A stretch of DNA of 64,000 nt from Gemmatimonadota bacterium (lineage in GTDB: Bacteria; Gemmatimonadota; Gemmatimonadetes; Longimicrobiales; Gaopeijiaceae). Location: positions 144,829 through 208,828 of the forward strand of contig JAPPNN010000004.1 in NCBI GenBank assembly GCA_028873815.1, written 5' to 3'. A program made the position numbers and the translations under genes. Positions 38,117-47,719 of this stretch are shown one piece after another. The stretch's first letter is position 1. Every line of letters starts with the position of its first letter. The notes beneath the pieces were generated by a model. It was given only the letters and a program-made list of their open reading frames with translations, was not told the origin of the DNA and made no database searches.

Positions 38117-38697
38117 GCGCGGCCTCGCGGGAGCGGATCATGGCCCGGGTCGCGCGGGCGACGGCAAGCCGTCCCGGGTTGCCGCACCCGGGTGCGCTCG
38201 CAACGCCGCGCTCGGACAATGCGGTGGATGCGTTTGTGAAGCGTTTCACAGGCAGCGGTGGCGAGGTGGCCAGGGCCGATCCGGAGCTCCCGCCGGGCGA
38301 GTGGCTCGCCCGCTTCCTGCGGGGACTCGAACCCCAGGTGACGGGCGTCGCCTTGGCGCCGGACGTGCCGCCCGAACTGAGGCCGCGGTTGCAGGAAGCG
38401 GCCGGCGCCCACGCGAGCGCGGGCATTTCACTGGCCTGGGGGGCCGCGGCGGACACGGGTAGCCTGGTCCTGCCGTCGACGGGAACACGGGCCGTGCAGT
38501 TGCTGCCGCCGGTTCATGTGGTGTGGTTGCCGGCGGGACGGGTGTTTGCTCGACTGGACGATGCGTTGCTCGAGCTCGGCGCGGGATTGCCTGCGGCCGT
38601 GGGACTGCACTCCGGGCCCAGCAAGTCGGCGGACATCGGCCGCACGGTCGTGACCGGGGTGCACGGGCCGGGGCGGTGCATCGCGGTGCTCAGCTGA
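38113..38697 (+). CDS. lutC: LUD-domain protein, lactate utilization protein C
   Basis: GTG overlaps lutB TGA; ADTGSLVLPS ... HVVWLPAGRVFARLDDAL ... GPSKSADIGRTVVTGVHGPG. Confidence 0.9.
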   Translation: MSAASRERIMARVARATASRPGLPHPGALATPRSDNAVDAFVKRFTGSGGEVARADPELPPGEWLARFLRGLEPQVTGVALAPDVPPELRPRLQEAAGAHASAGISLAWGAAADTGSLVLPSTGTRAVQLLPPVHVVWLPAGRVFARLDDALLELGAGLPAAVGLHSGPSKSADIGRTVVTGVHGPGRCIAVLS

Positions 38698-38758
38698 ACG
38701 CCGCTTGCTCCACCCGCCTCCAGGGCGAAACTCGGCTAATTCAAGATGCGACTTTGAA

Positions 38759-40336
38759 TCAGCCGCGATCTCCCGCCCCAGCCACCCCCCGCAACACCTC
38801 CAGAATCTCCGCCCGGTCCACCTTCCCCACACCCGTGAGCGGCATCTCGTCCGCCGTCACGATGTGCCTCGGGTGCGCATACGCCGGGCCCTCTTCCAGG
38901 GTGTACCGCTTCAGCGCCCCCGCCGTCAGCGCCGACCCCGACGCCAGCTTCACCATCGCCGCCGGCACCGCCCCCTTCAGCGCGTGCGGGACCGGCACGA
39001 CCGCCGCGTCCAGCACGTCCGGATGCGACAGGAGCAGGTCCTCGACCTCCTTGGGGTAGATGTTCTCGCCGCCCGAGTTGAACATGTCGTCGGTGCGGCC
39101 GCGGAAGTGGAAGAACCCGTCTTCGTCACGCTCGAAGAGGTCGCCGGTCGCCAGCCAGCCGTCCCGGATCCGGGCGGCGTTGACCTCGGGCAGGTTGTGG
39201 TATCCGGGCGTGACCCCGGGGTTGCGGACCCACAGCTCGCCTTGGCGAGGGTCCTCGACTCCGTCCCGTACGAGCATGATCTCGCCCTCGGGCCAGGCAG
39301 CACCACAGCTTCCCCTCGGCACGGGCCTTCCGTCGAGCGGGGGGCCGAGCATGACGGGGCCGCCCTCGGTGAGGCCGTAGCTCTCGCCGACTTCGACGCC
39401 GAACGCCTGCTCCACCGCGTCCATCAACTCCGGCTGCACCGGGGCTGACCCCAGCGTGACCCTCCTGAGCGCCGAAAAGTCCAGCCTCTGAATGAGGTTC
39501 ATATGGTCCAGGGCAATGGCGAAAACGGCCGGGACCGCGCCCACCTGCGTGCATCTGTATTCGCTCAGCGCCTGCAGAAAGGCCACCGGCTCGAACCCGG
39601 CCTGGATCACCACCGATCCCGCCGCTTGCAGGAGCGGCTTGACCGCGCCGGCCATCGCGTTCTTGTGGTAGAGGGGAACGGCTGCCAGCGCTCGGTCGCC
39701 GGGGTCGGCTGGCCAGTACTTCCGCAGGCAGCGCACCCACCAGAGCTGTCCCTCGTGGTCGAGCACGACGCCCTTGGGCTTGCCCGTCGACCCCGAGGTA
39801 TAGGGCTGGAACGCGGGGTGGTTTGCGCCGAGGCGGGGCGGCTCGAAGTCGGCTGACGATCCCGCCAGCGCACCCTCGTAGTCCACCCAGCCGGGGCTTG
39901 CCCGTCCGCGACCCGCGTGGTCCCCGCCGACCTCCCACCTCTTCTCGATCCCCAGCCGCTCGATCACCTGCGCCGAGCGTGCGGTGACTGCGGTTTCGAC
40001 GAACGCGGCCCGGCAGCCGGCGTCGGCAACGACGTGGGCGAGAGATTCGGCCGACAGCTTGAAGTTGAGGGGTACCGGGACGGCGCCGCAGCGCATCGCG
40101 CCGAACATGATCTCGACGAATTCGAAGCGGTTGCCGACGCTCAGCGCGACCCGCTCGCCCATTGCAACGCCCGCGTCCGTGAGCAGGTTGGCGACGCGGT
40201 CCATGCGCTCGTCGAGTTCGTGGTAGGTGACCTCGCGGGGCGTCGGGCGCGACAGGTCGATCAGCGCGGTGCGATCGGGGAATTCGGCGCGTGCTTCGCT
40301 GAGCCAGTATCCGAGGTTGTTCGTGCGGTTCTTCAT
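38759..40336 (-). CDS. AMP-binding acyl-CoA synthetase/ligase
   Basis: QPYTSGSTGKPKGVVLDHEG, GESYGLTEGGPVMLGPPLDGRPVP, GWLATGDLFERDEDGFFHFRGRTDDMFNSGGENIYPKEVEDLLLSHPDV, PLTGVGKVDR. Confidence 0.95.
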   Translation of the reverse strand: MKNRTNNLGYWLSEARAEFPDRTALIDLSRPTPREVTYHELDERMDRVANLLTDAGVAMGERVALSVGNRFEFVEIMFGAMRCGAVPVPLNFKLSAESLAHVVADAGCRAAFVETAVTARSAQVIERLGIEKRWEVGGDHAGRGRASPGWVDYEGALAGSSADFEPPRLGANHPAFQPYTSGSTGKPKGVVLDHEGQLWWVRCLRKYWPADPGDRALAAVPLYHKNAMAGAVKPLLQAAGSVVIQAGFEPVAFLQALSEYRCTQVGAVPAVFAIALDHMNLIQRLDFSALRRVTLGSAPVQPELMDAVEQAFGVEVGESYGLTEGGPVMLGPPLDGRPVPRGSCGAAWPEGEIMLVRDGVEDPRQGELWVRNPGVTPGYHNLPEVNAARIRDGWLATGDLFERDEDGFFHFRGRTDDMFNSGGENIYPKEVEDLLLSHPDVLDAAVVPVPHALKGAVPAAMVKLASGSALTAGALKRYTLEEGPAYAHPRHIVTADEMPLTGVGKVDRAEILEVLRGVAGAGDRG

Positions 40337-40590
40337 TCTCCGGGGTCGCTGGACCCGGCGGGCAGCGCCAGCGCCGAGATGCAGACGGCCGTGGCCACGC
40401 CGCCGATGACGATCCAGATCCAGCCGGCGCCCGTGCGCATGACCGACGCGACGCCCCAGAGAGCCATTGCATTGGCCGCCAGGTTGACAATCAGGCCCCA
40501 GACGCGCCCCGACCATGGCCCGATGCGCCGGTCGAGGAAGCGCTCGAGCGCGGTCCCGCCGTCTCCGCGGCCTCCCGCCCCGGGCGTCAC
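40333..40590 (-). CDS. Small two-TM membrane protein
   Basis: GTG at 40588-40590 overlapping upstream TGA; stop overlaps the downstream ATG (ATGA). ...GRVWGLIVNLAANAMALWGVASVMRTGAGWIWIVIGGVATAVCISALALPAGSSDPGE. Confidence 0.65.
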   Translation of the reverse strand: MTPGAGGRGDGGTALERFLDRRIGPWSGRVWGLIVNLAANAMALWGVASVMRTGAGWIWIVIGGVATAVCISALALPAGSSDPGE

Positions 40591-41936
40591 CACAACCCCA
40601 GCCGGTTGAACACGTACGTGATCGCGATCGCGTTGAGCAGCGTCACCTGCAACAGGATCCCGAGATTCCACAGGTACGACTTGCTGCGGTCGGCGCCCAG
40701 CACCTTGCGGTCGTTGAGCAGCAGGTACATCGACCAGCCGACGACGTTGTTCGCGAGCGACAGGAATGCCGCGATGAAGATGACCAGCCAGACCGGGTTG
40801 GCGTTCCACGCGGCGAGGAACGCGACCTGCGGCAGGAGCGCGCTGATCTTCCAGCGCCACGACGCGGTGTCGGGCTCCCACCCGAAGGCCTCGTGGATGG
40901 CCATCGCGCCGGCCAGGCTCATGCCCACCGTGGTCGTGATGGGGACCGCGAGGAACCCGACGTAGAAGAGGATTTGCGACCAGGTGGGACCGAGCAATGG
41001 CATGAGCGCCGCCGCCAGCTCGGGTGCCGACTGCGGGGTGATCCCCTGCGGGAAGAGCGTCGCGGCGAAAACGCCGATCACCAGGAAGTTGACGACGACG
41101 AACGGGATGAAGAGTCCGGCGAACAGGTCGAAGCGCGCGAGCGACTCGTGGTTCCGGCCCCACCCCCGCCCCAGGCCCGCGTAGTGGAAGAAGACCCAGT
41201 CCATCACCCCGACGGCCGCCGCGGACGAAGCGATGAAGAGATCCAGCCCCTGCCCGCCGCCCGGCAGCCAGGGCACGAACGCGCCGCGGGCCGCCGCGCC
41301 CCAGTCGACGCCGACGACCACCAGGACGGCCCCGAACGCGATGATCATGAGCGCGATCGCGGCCTTCATCACCGTCTCGACCAGGCGCGTGCCGGTGCCG
41401 CCGCGGCGTCCGTAGCTGAGGATCAGCCAGCTGGTCACCCCCACGTAGAGGACCCAGTTGTACTCGGCCGGGAAGGAGAAGCCCGCGAACGGCGCGAGGG
41501 ACTCGATCAGGTGGGTGCCGAGGGCGACCTGGCCGAAGTTGAAGATCACGGCGACCGCCGCGGTTCCGACCAGTGCGGTGAGCAGCGAGCCGATCAGCCA
41601 GGAATGGCGCCGATTCTGGACCTGGATGACCCGGAAGCCGCCCTTGCAGGTGAAGCGGGCCATCGCGGCCATCATGAAGAGGCCGAGGCCGCACGCGAGC
41701 CAGATCAGCCACAGAGTGCGGTAGCCGAAGGTGGCGCCCGAGAGCATGGACGAGGTGAGGGTGCCGGCTCCGAGCGTGAGTGCGGCCCCCATGAACCCGG
41801 GGCCGGCCAGGCGGGCGTAGCCACCGATCCGCTTGTGGGCCGGGGCCTTGGCGAGAGCAGCCAGCCGGCCGGCTTCGCCGTCCAGCACTTCCGCTGGAAT
41901 GCGCTGGGCGATGGGATAGCTGGATGGGTCGTTCAC
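40587..41936 (-). CDS. Nramp-fold membrane transporter lacking canonical DPGN/MPH motifs
   Basis: GTG 41934-41936; RLAGPGFMGAALTLGAGTLTSSMLSGATFGYRTLWLIW; ~11 TM; VAVIFNFGQVALGTHLI; C-term NNVVGWSMYLLL. Confidence 0.75.
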   Translation of the reverse strand: MNDPSSYPIAQRIPAEVLDGEAGRLAALAKAPAHKRIGGYARLAGPGFMGAALTLGAGTLTSSMLSGATFGYRTLWLIWLACGLGLFMMAAMARFTCKGGFRVIQVQNRRHSWLIGSLLTALVGTAAVAVIFNFGQVALGTHLIESLAPFAGFSFPAEYNWVLYVGVTSWLILSYGRRGGTGTRLVETVMKAAIALMIIAFGAVLVVVGVDWGAAARGAFVPWLPGGGQGLDLFIASSAAAVGVMDWVFFHYAGLGRGWGRNHESLARFDLFAGLFIPFVVVNFLVIGVFAATLFPQGITPQSAPELAAALMPLLGPTWSQILFYVGFLAVPITTTVGMSLAGAMAIHEAFGWEPDTASWRWKISALLPQVAFLAAWNANPVWLVIFIAAFLSLANNVVGWSMYLLLNDRKVLGADRSKSYLWNLGILLQVTLLNAIAITYVFNRLGLW

Positions 41937-42943
41937 AGGGTCAGTATCGACTTGCCGAACACCTGCCGCCTCATGAGTTCGCCCATCGCCGTGCGGACAT
42001 CCTCGACCGGTCTGACAGCGTGGATGACCGGCTCGAGCTCTCCGTCGGCGACCATCGCCAGCAGGCGCGCCAGCCCCTCGCGGCTCCATCCGTCCGACCC
42101 GATGATCGTCTGCTCGAAGCTCCAGATGTAGCGGATGTCGGTGGACGGGTCGTAGCCGGCCGTGGCCCCGCAGGTGACCATCCGCCCCTGGAACCGCAGC
42201 ACCTTGAGGCTGGCCGCCCAGGTGGCGCCGCCGATGTAGTTGACCACGACGTCCACGCCGCCGGACTCCGGGTCATGGTAGCGGGGCCGGCCGGCGATTT
42301 CGCGCACGAGCCGGACCAACTCATTGGAACGCGATGGCAGGACGTGGTCGGCGCCGATGGCCTGCAGGCGGTCCAGCTTGCCCGGCGAGCCTCCGGTCGC
42401 GATCACCCGGGCGCCGATGCGCTTGCAGAGCTGGACGCTACAGGTGCCGACGCCGCCTGTGGCGCCGAGGATCAGCACGGTTTCGCCGGCTTGTACGCGT
42501 GCGCGGTCCTCGACCATGCGAAGCGCGGTGCCGTACGCTACTGGAAGGGCGGCGGCATGCTCGAACGAGACGCCGTCGGGGATCGGCACAAGGTTGTCCA
42601 GGGGGACCGCGAGGTACTCCGCCGCCGCCCCGGGAGCCTTCTCGCCGAGCATGCCGCGGTCGTGGATGATGGGGTCGATCATTGCGCGGTCCCCGACCTG
42701 CCAACCCGCCGCGTCCGTCCCGGGACCGAACGCCGCCACCTCGCCGCCGGCGTCGCCGCATGGGGTCATGGGGAAGGGGATGCGCAGTCCCGTGGTCCCG
42801 GCCAGCATCATGGGATCGAAGCCGTTGAGAGCGCAGGCGCGAATGCGAATGAGCGCCTCGCCGGGGCCGGGCTCGGGCGTGGGGACGTCGGCCAGGTAGA
42901 GCTGGTCGACGTTGCCGTGTCGGTCGTAGAGGACGGCTTTCAC
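41933..42943 (-). CDS. MDR-family zinc-type alcohol dehydrogenase / quinone oxidoreductase
   Basis: MKAVLYDRHGNVDQLYLADVPTPEPGPGEALIRIRACALNGFDPMMLAG; ETVLILGATGGVGTCSVQLCKRIGARVIATGGS. Confidence 0.92.
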   Translation of the reverse strand: MKAVLYDRHGNVDQLYLADVPTPEPGPGEALIRIRACALNGFDPMMLAGTTGLRIPFPMTPCGDAGGEVAAFGPGTDAAGWQVGDRAMIDPIIHDRGMLGEKAPGAAAEYLAVPLDNLVPIPDGVSFEHAAALPVAYGTALRMVEDRARVQAGETVLILGATGGVGTCSVQLCKRIGARVIATGGSPGKLDRLQAIGADHVLPSRSNELVRLVREIAGRPRYHDPESGGVDVVVNYIGGATWAASLKVLRFQGRMVTCGATAGYDPSTDIRYIWSFEQTIIGSDGWSREGLARLLAMVADGELEPVIHAVRPVEDVRTAMGELMRRQVFGKSILTL

Positions 42944-42967
42944 GGTCGCGTGCAGTCCACGGTGGTC

Positions 42968-43390
42968 CTAGCCCACCATCGAGGAGTAGGTGCCGCGCCC
43001 CACCGCGCAGAGGCGCCCCTGGTCGTCGTGCACGTCCACGTCGGAGACCGAGATGGTGCGGCCCCCTCGCCGCAGCCGGGCCGTCGCCAGCAGGTACGGA
43101 CCGGTGCAGGGGCGCAGGTAGTCGACCCGCAACGAGATGGTGGGGACCCCGCCGCCCGCGCGCGCCGCCACGACCATGTCGCCGGCGATGTCGATGAGCG
43201 ACGCGATGGGGCCGCCGTGATAGATGGTGCCGTCTCCCCGTGTGAGGTCGTCCCGCTTGGCCATTCTGAGGACGATGGTCTCGCCGTCCTCGCTCATGTC
43301 GTGGAGAGTGATTCCAAGTGCGACGATGGCTTCGGCACCTGCCAGGACGGACTCGATCAGCCTCCAGGAATCGGTGTTTTTCGGTGGCAT
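42968..43390 (-). CDS. PaaI-like hotdog-fold thioesterase
   Basis: GDGTIYHGGPIASLIDIAGDMVVAARAGGGVPTISLRVDYLRPCTG ... GRTISVSDVDVHDDQGRLCAVGRGTY. Confidence 0.85.
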   Translation of the reverse strand: MPPKNTDSWRLIESVLAGAEAIVALGITLHDMSEDGETIVLRMAKRDDLTRGDGTIYHGGPIASLIDIAGDMVVAARAGGGVPTISLRVDYLRPCTGPYLLATARLRRGGRTISVSDVDVHDDQGRLCAVGRGTYSSMVG

Positions 43391-43520
43391 GGCGTATGGA
43401 GTTAGTGTGGGGCCGAGTGGCGGGCAAGTGGAGGCACGGTGCCGGGGCAGGCTTGACCCGTGCGGACGTGCGCCCCCACTTGACTGGGAGTTCCCCTCAG
43501 TTCCGGAAGGAGCCGCTCCG

Positions 43521-45674
43521 ATGCGCATCGCCGCCCGCGTTTCGTTTCCGCCCGCCGTCCCGGCGCTCTCCCCCCGCGTACCGTTTCTGGCTGCCGCCCG
43601 CCCGGCCGCAGCCGCGTTATCGCTTGTCACGGGCACCCTGCTTGCGGTCACCGCAATTTCCACCCTTTCGTCCCCCTCGCTCCAGGCCCAGGACGCCGAC
43701 CGGCTCACCGTCGACCGGTACCTCGACTGGGAGCGCGTGAGCGATCCACGGATCTCGCCGGACGGCAATCGCGTCGTCTACACGAAGAGCTGGGTGAACA
43801 AGCAGGAGGATCGGTGGGACTCCGGCCTGCACATGATGAACACCGACGGTTCGCGAAAACGCTTTCTGGTGGAAGGCTCCGGGGCCCGCTGGTCGCCGGA
43901 CGGCACCCGCATTCTCTTCACCGCCGCGGACGACGACGGCGGGAGCCAGATCTTCGTGCGCTGGATGGACGACGAAGGCAACGTCACGCAGGTGACCCGG
44001 GTCCAGGGAACGCCCATGAACGCCATGTGGTCGCCCGACGGCAACATGATCTCCTTCACCATGGACACGCCCGGCGAACTGCCGAGCGACTGGTCCATCG
44101 ATCTCCCGGCCGCACCCGCGGGCGCCAACTGGACCGAGACCCCGCGCATCGTCGAGAACATGCACTTCCGCCGCGACTTCGTCGGGTTCACGGATCCGGC
44201 CTACCACCACCTCTTCGTCGTCCCGTCCACGGGGGGCACGGCCCGCCAGCTGACGCACGGCAAGTGGCACGTCGGAGCCCGGTTCATCGCCGTCTACTGG
44301 GGCGCCGGCTACGACTGGACGCCCGACGGCAGCACCATCGTCTTCGACGGACTGATGGAGGAGGACTGGGACAAGCGCTACTTCGAGTCGGCGATCAACG
44401 CAGTGGACGTCGCCACGGGTGAAATGCGCGAAATCACCACGACGCGCGGACTCTGGACCAGCCCGTCGATCTCTCCCGACGGCAGCACCATCGCTTTCAC
44501 CGGGTATGAATGGTCGCCGCAGACCTATCACGTCGGCGAGATCCACACGATCGGAATCGACGGCAGCGGCATGCGCATGCTCACGCCCGATCTGGACCGG
44601 GACATCGGGGGCATCATATGGGACGATGACGGCACCCGCTTCTACTTCTCCGTCCAGGACCGGGGCTCGGCCAACGTCTATTCCGCCACGACCGGTGGCG
44701 ACCTGCGGCAGCTGACCGACGACGTCCACATGCTGTCGCTCACGTCGGCGGCAGGCGGGACCGCGGTCGGCGTCCGCTCGGCTCCGCAGGCTCCGGGCGA
44801 CGTGGTCCGGTTCGGCCTGAATGCCGGCGCGGACGTCGAGCAGCTTACGCGGGTGAACGAGGATGTGTTGGAGGGCGTCGTACTCGGAGACCTCGAAGAA
44901 ATCTGGTACGAATCCACCGAAGGGGCGCAGGTACAGGGATGGGTCATCAAGCCGCCCGGCTTCGACCCCACGCGCCGCTACCCCCTCATCATGGAAATCC
45001 ACGGCGGCCCCCACGGCATGTACAACGTGGGCTTCAACTGGATGTTCCAGAACTTCGCCGCCAACGACTTCGTGGTCCTCTACACGAATCCGCGCGGCTC
45101 AACCGGCTATGGCACCGACTTCGGCAACGCAATAGATGACCAGTACCCCGGCCCGCGCGATCTCGCGGACCTGCTCAACGGCGTCGACGAGGTCGTGAGC
45201 CGGGGCTACATCGATACCGACCGGATGTACGTGGGCGGCTGTTCCGGGGGAGGCGCGCTTTCCAGCTGGGTGATCGGCCACGACAACCGTTTCGCGGGCG
45301 CGGCCGTACGCTGTCCGGTCATCAACTGGATGTCGTTCGCCGGCACCGCCGACGTGGCCATGTGGGGCTACCGCCGCTTCCGCGAGCTGCCGTGGGAGAA
45401 TCCGGACAAGTGGCTGCGCCACTCGTCGCTCATGTACGCGGGCAACGTCACCACGCCCACGCTGCTGCTGACCGGGGAACTCGACCTCCGCACGCCGATG
45501 TCGCAGACGGAGGAGTACTACCAGGCGCTCAAGATGGTCGGCGTTCCCACCGCCATCATCCGCTTCAACAACGAATACCACGGCACCGGGAGCCGCCCGT
45601 CCAACTTCATGCGAACCCAGCTGTACATGCGGAAGTGGTATGACCGGTGGGTGGGCAAGAGGCCGGTGAGCTGA
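43521..45674 (+). CDS. S9 family peptidase (prolyl oligopeptidase type)
   Basis: PD40-like repeats; C-term hydrolase IMEIHGGPHGMYNVGFNWMFQ, YTNPRGSTGYG, VGGCSGGGALSSWVIG, LLLTGELDLRTP, NEYHGT. Confidence 0.93.
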   Translation: MRIAARVSFPPAVPALSPRVPFLAAARPAAAALSLVTGTLLAVTAISTLSSPSLQAQDADRLTVDRYLDWERVSDPRISPDGNRVVYTKSWVNKQEDRWDSGLHMMNTDGSRKRFLVEGSGARWSPDGTRILFTAADDDGGSQIFVRWMDDEGNVTQVTRVQGTPMNAMWSPDGNMISFTMDTPGELPSDWSIDLPAAPAGANWTETPRIVENMHFRRDFVGFTDPAYHHLFVVPSTGGTARQLTHGKWHVGARFIAVYWGAGYDWTPDGSTIVFDGLMEEDWDKRYFESAINAVDVATGEMREITTTRGLWTSPSISPDGSTIAFTGYEWSPQTYHVGEIHTIGIDGSGMRMLTPDLDRDIGGIIWDDDGTRFYFSVQDRGSANVYSATTGGDLRQLTDDVHMLSLTSAAGGTAVGVRSAPQAPGDVVRFGLNAGADVEQLTRVNEDVLEGVVLGDLEEIWYESTEGAQVQGWVIKPPGFDPTRRYPLIMEIHGGPHGMYNVGFNWMFQNFAANDFVVLYTNPRGSTGYGTDFGNAIDDQYPGPRDLADLLNGVDEVVSRGYIDTDRMYVGGCSGGGALSSWVIGHDNRFAGAAVRCPVINWMSFAGTADVAMWGYRRFRELPWENPDKWLRHSSLMYAGNVTTPTLLLTGELDLRTPMSQTEEYYQALKMVGVPTAIIRFNNEYHGTGSRPSNFMRTQLYMRKWYDRWVGKRPVS

Positions 45675-47194
45675 TGGGCGCTCCCCACGACGGCGGCGCG
45701 GGCACGCCGGACGCCCCCCCACGCGAGGCACGCTCGGGGCTGAAGCCCTTCGAGAAGGCGGAGCTGCCGGCGCCGCCAAGGCCGAAGGGCCTCTCATGGC
45801 TGGGCGTTGTGGGGCCCGGCGTCATCGTGCTCGGCGCGTCGATCGGCAGCGGCGAATTCCTGCTCGGACCTGCGGCGTTCGTGCAGTACGGGCTGGTGCT
45901 GCTGTGGGTCACGCTGGTCGCCGCGTTCTTCCAGACCGTGTTCAACACCGAATTGATGCGCTGGACGATCGCCACCGGCGAGCCCGTCGTGACGGGATTC
46001 ATGCGCACGAAGCCGTGGTCCCAGTTCTGGGCGTGGGTGTACGCGCTGCTCTACTTCCTGCAGGTGGGCTGGCCCGGCTGGGCGGGTGCGGCCGCGGGCG
46101 CGATCTTCTTCCTCATCTTCCGTGACCTCGCGGGACCTGCGCAGGAGCACATCGTCTACTGGATCGGCGTGGGCACCTTCGGGCTGTGCGTAGGGATCCT
46201 GCTCTTCGGGAAGCGGATCGAACGCACGCTCGAGCTGCTGAACTGGGTGCTGGTGTCCGCGATCATCGGCGGCTTCCTGATCCTCGCGGCCATCTTCGTG
46301 GGGCCGGACACGTGGGTCTCGGCCGCGGCAGGGCTCGTCGGCTACGACACCGGCACCGGCGGCTTCCGCTTCATCCCGGAAGGCGTGGACTGGTTCCTGA
46401 TCGGCGCGTTCGCGGCGTACTCGGGCGCGGGCGGCGTCGTCAACCTGACGCTGTCCAACTGGGCCCGCGACAAGGGATACGGGATGGGGAAGCGCGCCGG
46501 GTACATTCCGGCCGCAGTCGGGGGTGAACGGACGAAGCTCGCGCCGACCGGCTACACCTTCGACACGACCTCGGACGCCATGGCGCGGTGGCGCGGCTGG
46601 TGGCGCATCGTGCGCGCCGACCAGTGGATCGTCTACTTCGTCGGCGCGATGCTCGGGATGATCCTCCCGGCGGTCATCTACGTCACGTTCATCGAGGCCG
46701 GCACCGACATCCGCGGCCTTTCGGTGGCGGCCACGCTGGCCAACGCGATCGCGAGCGAGGAGGGCGCCATATTCGGCGGAATCATCGCGATGATGGCCGT
46801 CTGGGTGCTCTTCAAGACCCAGCTCGACATCCTCGAGGGGATGACCCGCGCGATCACCGACATCCTGTGGACCGGCTCACGCACCGTGCGGCGGTGGCGC
46901 GGCGGCGATGTCCGGGTGGTGTACTACTCGGTCCTGGGGGTGCTGTGCGTGTGGGGAATCATCGCGCTGGGGGTGGCGCAGCCGATCATTCTGCTCCAGC
47001 TCGGTGCCAACATGGCCGGCGTCGTCTTCGTGATCTCGTCGCTGCACCTGCTGTACATCAACACGCGCTTTCTGCCCGAGGAAGTGCGGCCGCCGATGTG
47101 GCGCCGGGTTTCGCTGGTACTGATGTCGGTGTTCTACGGGGCGTTCGTGACGCTTTGGCTGCGCGGTGTGATCGGGGATTGGCTGGGCGGATAA
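45674..47194 (+). CDS. Nramp-fold membrane transporter (second, divergent)
   Basis: LGVVGPGVIVLGASIGSGEFLLGPAAFVQYGLVLLWVTLVAAFFQTVFNTELMRW; GAFAAYSGAGGVVNLTLSNWARDKGYGMG; TGATG junction with the S9 peptidase. Confidence 0.72.
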   Translation: MGAPHDGGAGTPDAPPREARSGLKPFEKAELPAPPRPKGLSWLGVVGPGVIVLGASIGSGEFLLGPAAFVQYGLVLLWVTLVAAFFQTVFNTELMRWTIATGEPVVTGFMRTKPWSQFWAWVYALLYFLQVGWPGWAGAAAGAIFFLIFRDLAGPAQEHIVYWIGVGTFGLCVGILLFGKRIERTLELLNWVLVSAIIGGFLILAAIFVGPDTWVSAAAGLVGYDTGTGGFRFIPEGVDWFLIGAFAAYSGAGGVVNLTLSNWARDKGYGMGKRAGYIPAAVGGERTKLAPTGYTFDTTSDAMARWRGWWRIVRADQWIVYFVGAMLGMILPAVIYVTFIEAGTDIRGLSVAATLANAIASEEGAIFGGIIAMMAVWVLFKTQLDILEGMTRAITDILWTGSRTVRRWRGGDVRVVYYSVLGVLCVWGIIALGVAQPIILLQLGANMAGVVFVISSLHLLYINTRFLPEEVRPPMWRRVSLVLMSVFYGAFVTLWLRGVIGDWLGG

Positions 47195-47209
47195 TCACCC
47201 GGCGGATAG

Positions 47210-47719
47210 TCACCCCCGGCCGATCCTCAACATCTCGATCTCGAAGATGAGCGTTTCGTTGGGGCCGACCACGCCGTCGATGCCGGCCCGGCCGTAGCCG
47301 AGCCTGCCGGGCACGATGACCTCGAAGTGACTGCCGACCGGCATCAGCAGCAGGGCTTCCCGAAATCCCCGGATGAGATCCCGCGGCGAGAGGACGTCCG
47401 GGGCACCGCGCTCGTAGGACGAGTCGATCACTGTGCCGTCTTCGAGCCTGCAGCTGTAGTGGACCAGAACGCGGTCCCTCGCGCGGGGTGGCGGACCGGT
47501 GCCTTCGCGCAGGACCTTGTACCTGAGCCCGCTGCGGGTGGTGATGAAGCCGTCCGCGTCGGGGACCGGGTCTGCGGGGCTCGCGATGGGGACGCCGCCG
47601 CCGGAAGCGCAAGCAGAGGTCGCCGCGCCCGCCGCGAGCGCCAGCAGCAGGGTCGCGCGCGTCAGGAGGAGGATCGCGCGCGTCGGCCAGGTCGCCGCGC
47701 CCGTTCGGGTCGCCCTCAT
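47210..47719 (-). CDS. FKBP-type peptidyl-prolyl cis-trans isomerase (lipoprotein)
   Basis: TTRSGLRYKVLREGTGPPPRARDRVLVHYSCRLEDGTVIDSSYERGAPDVL ... GPNETLIFEIEMLRI. Confidence 0.9.
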   Translation of the reverse strand: MRATRTGAATWPTRAILLLTRATLLLALAAGAATSACASGGGVPIASPADPVPDADGFITTRSGLRYKVLREGTGPPPRARDRVLVHYSCRLEDGTVIDSSYERGAPDVLSPRDLIRGFREALLLMPVGSHFEVIVPGRLGYGRAGIDGVVGPNETLIFEIEMLRIGRG

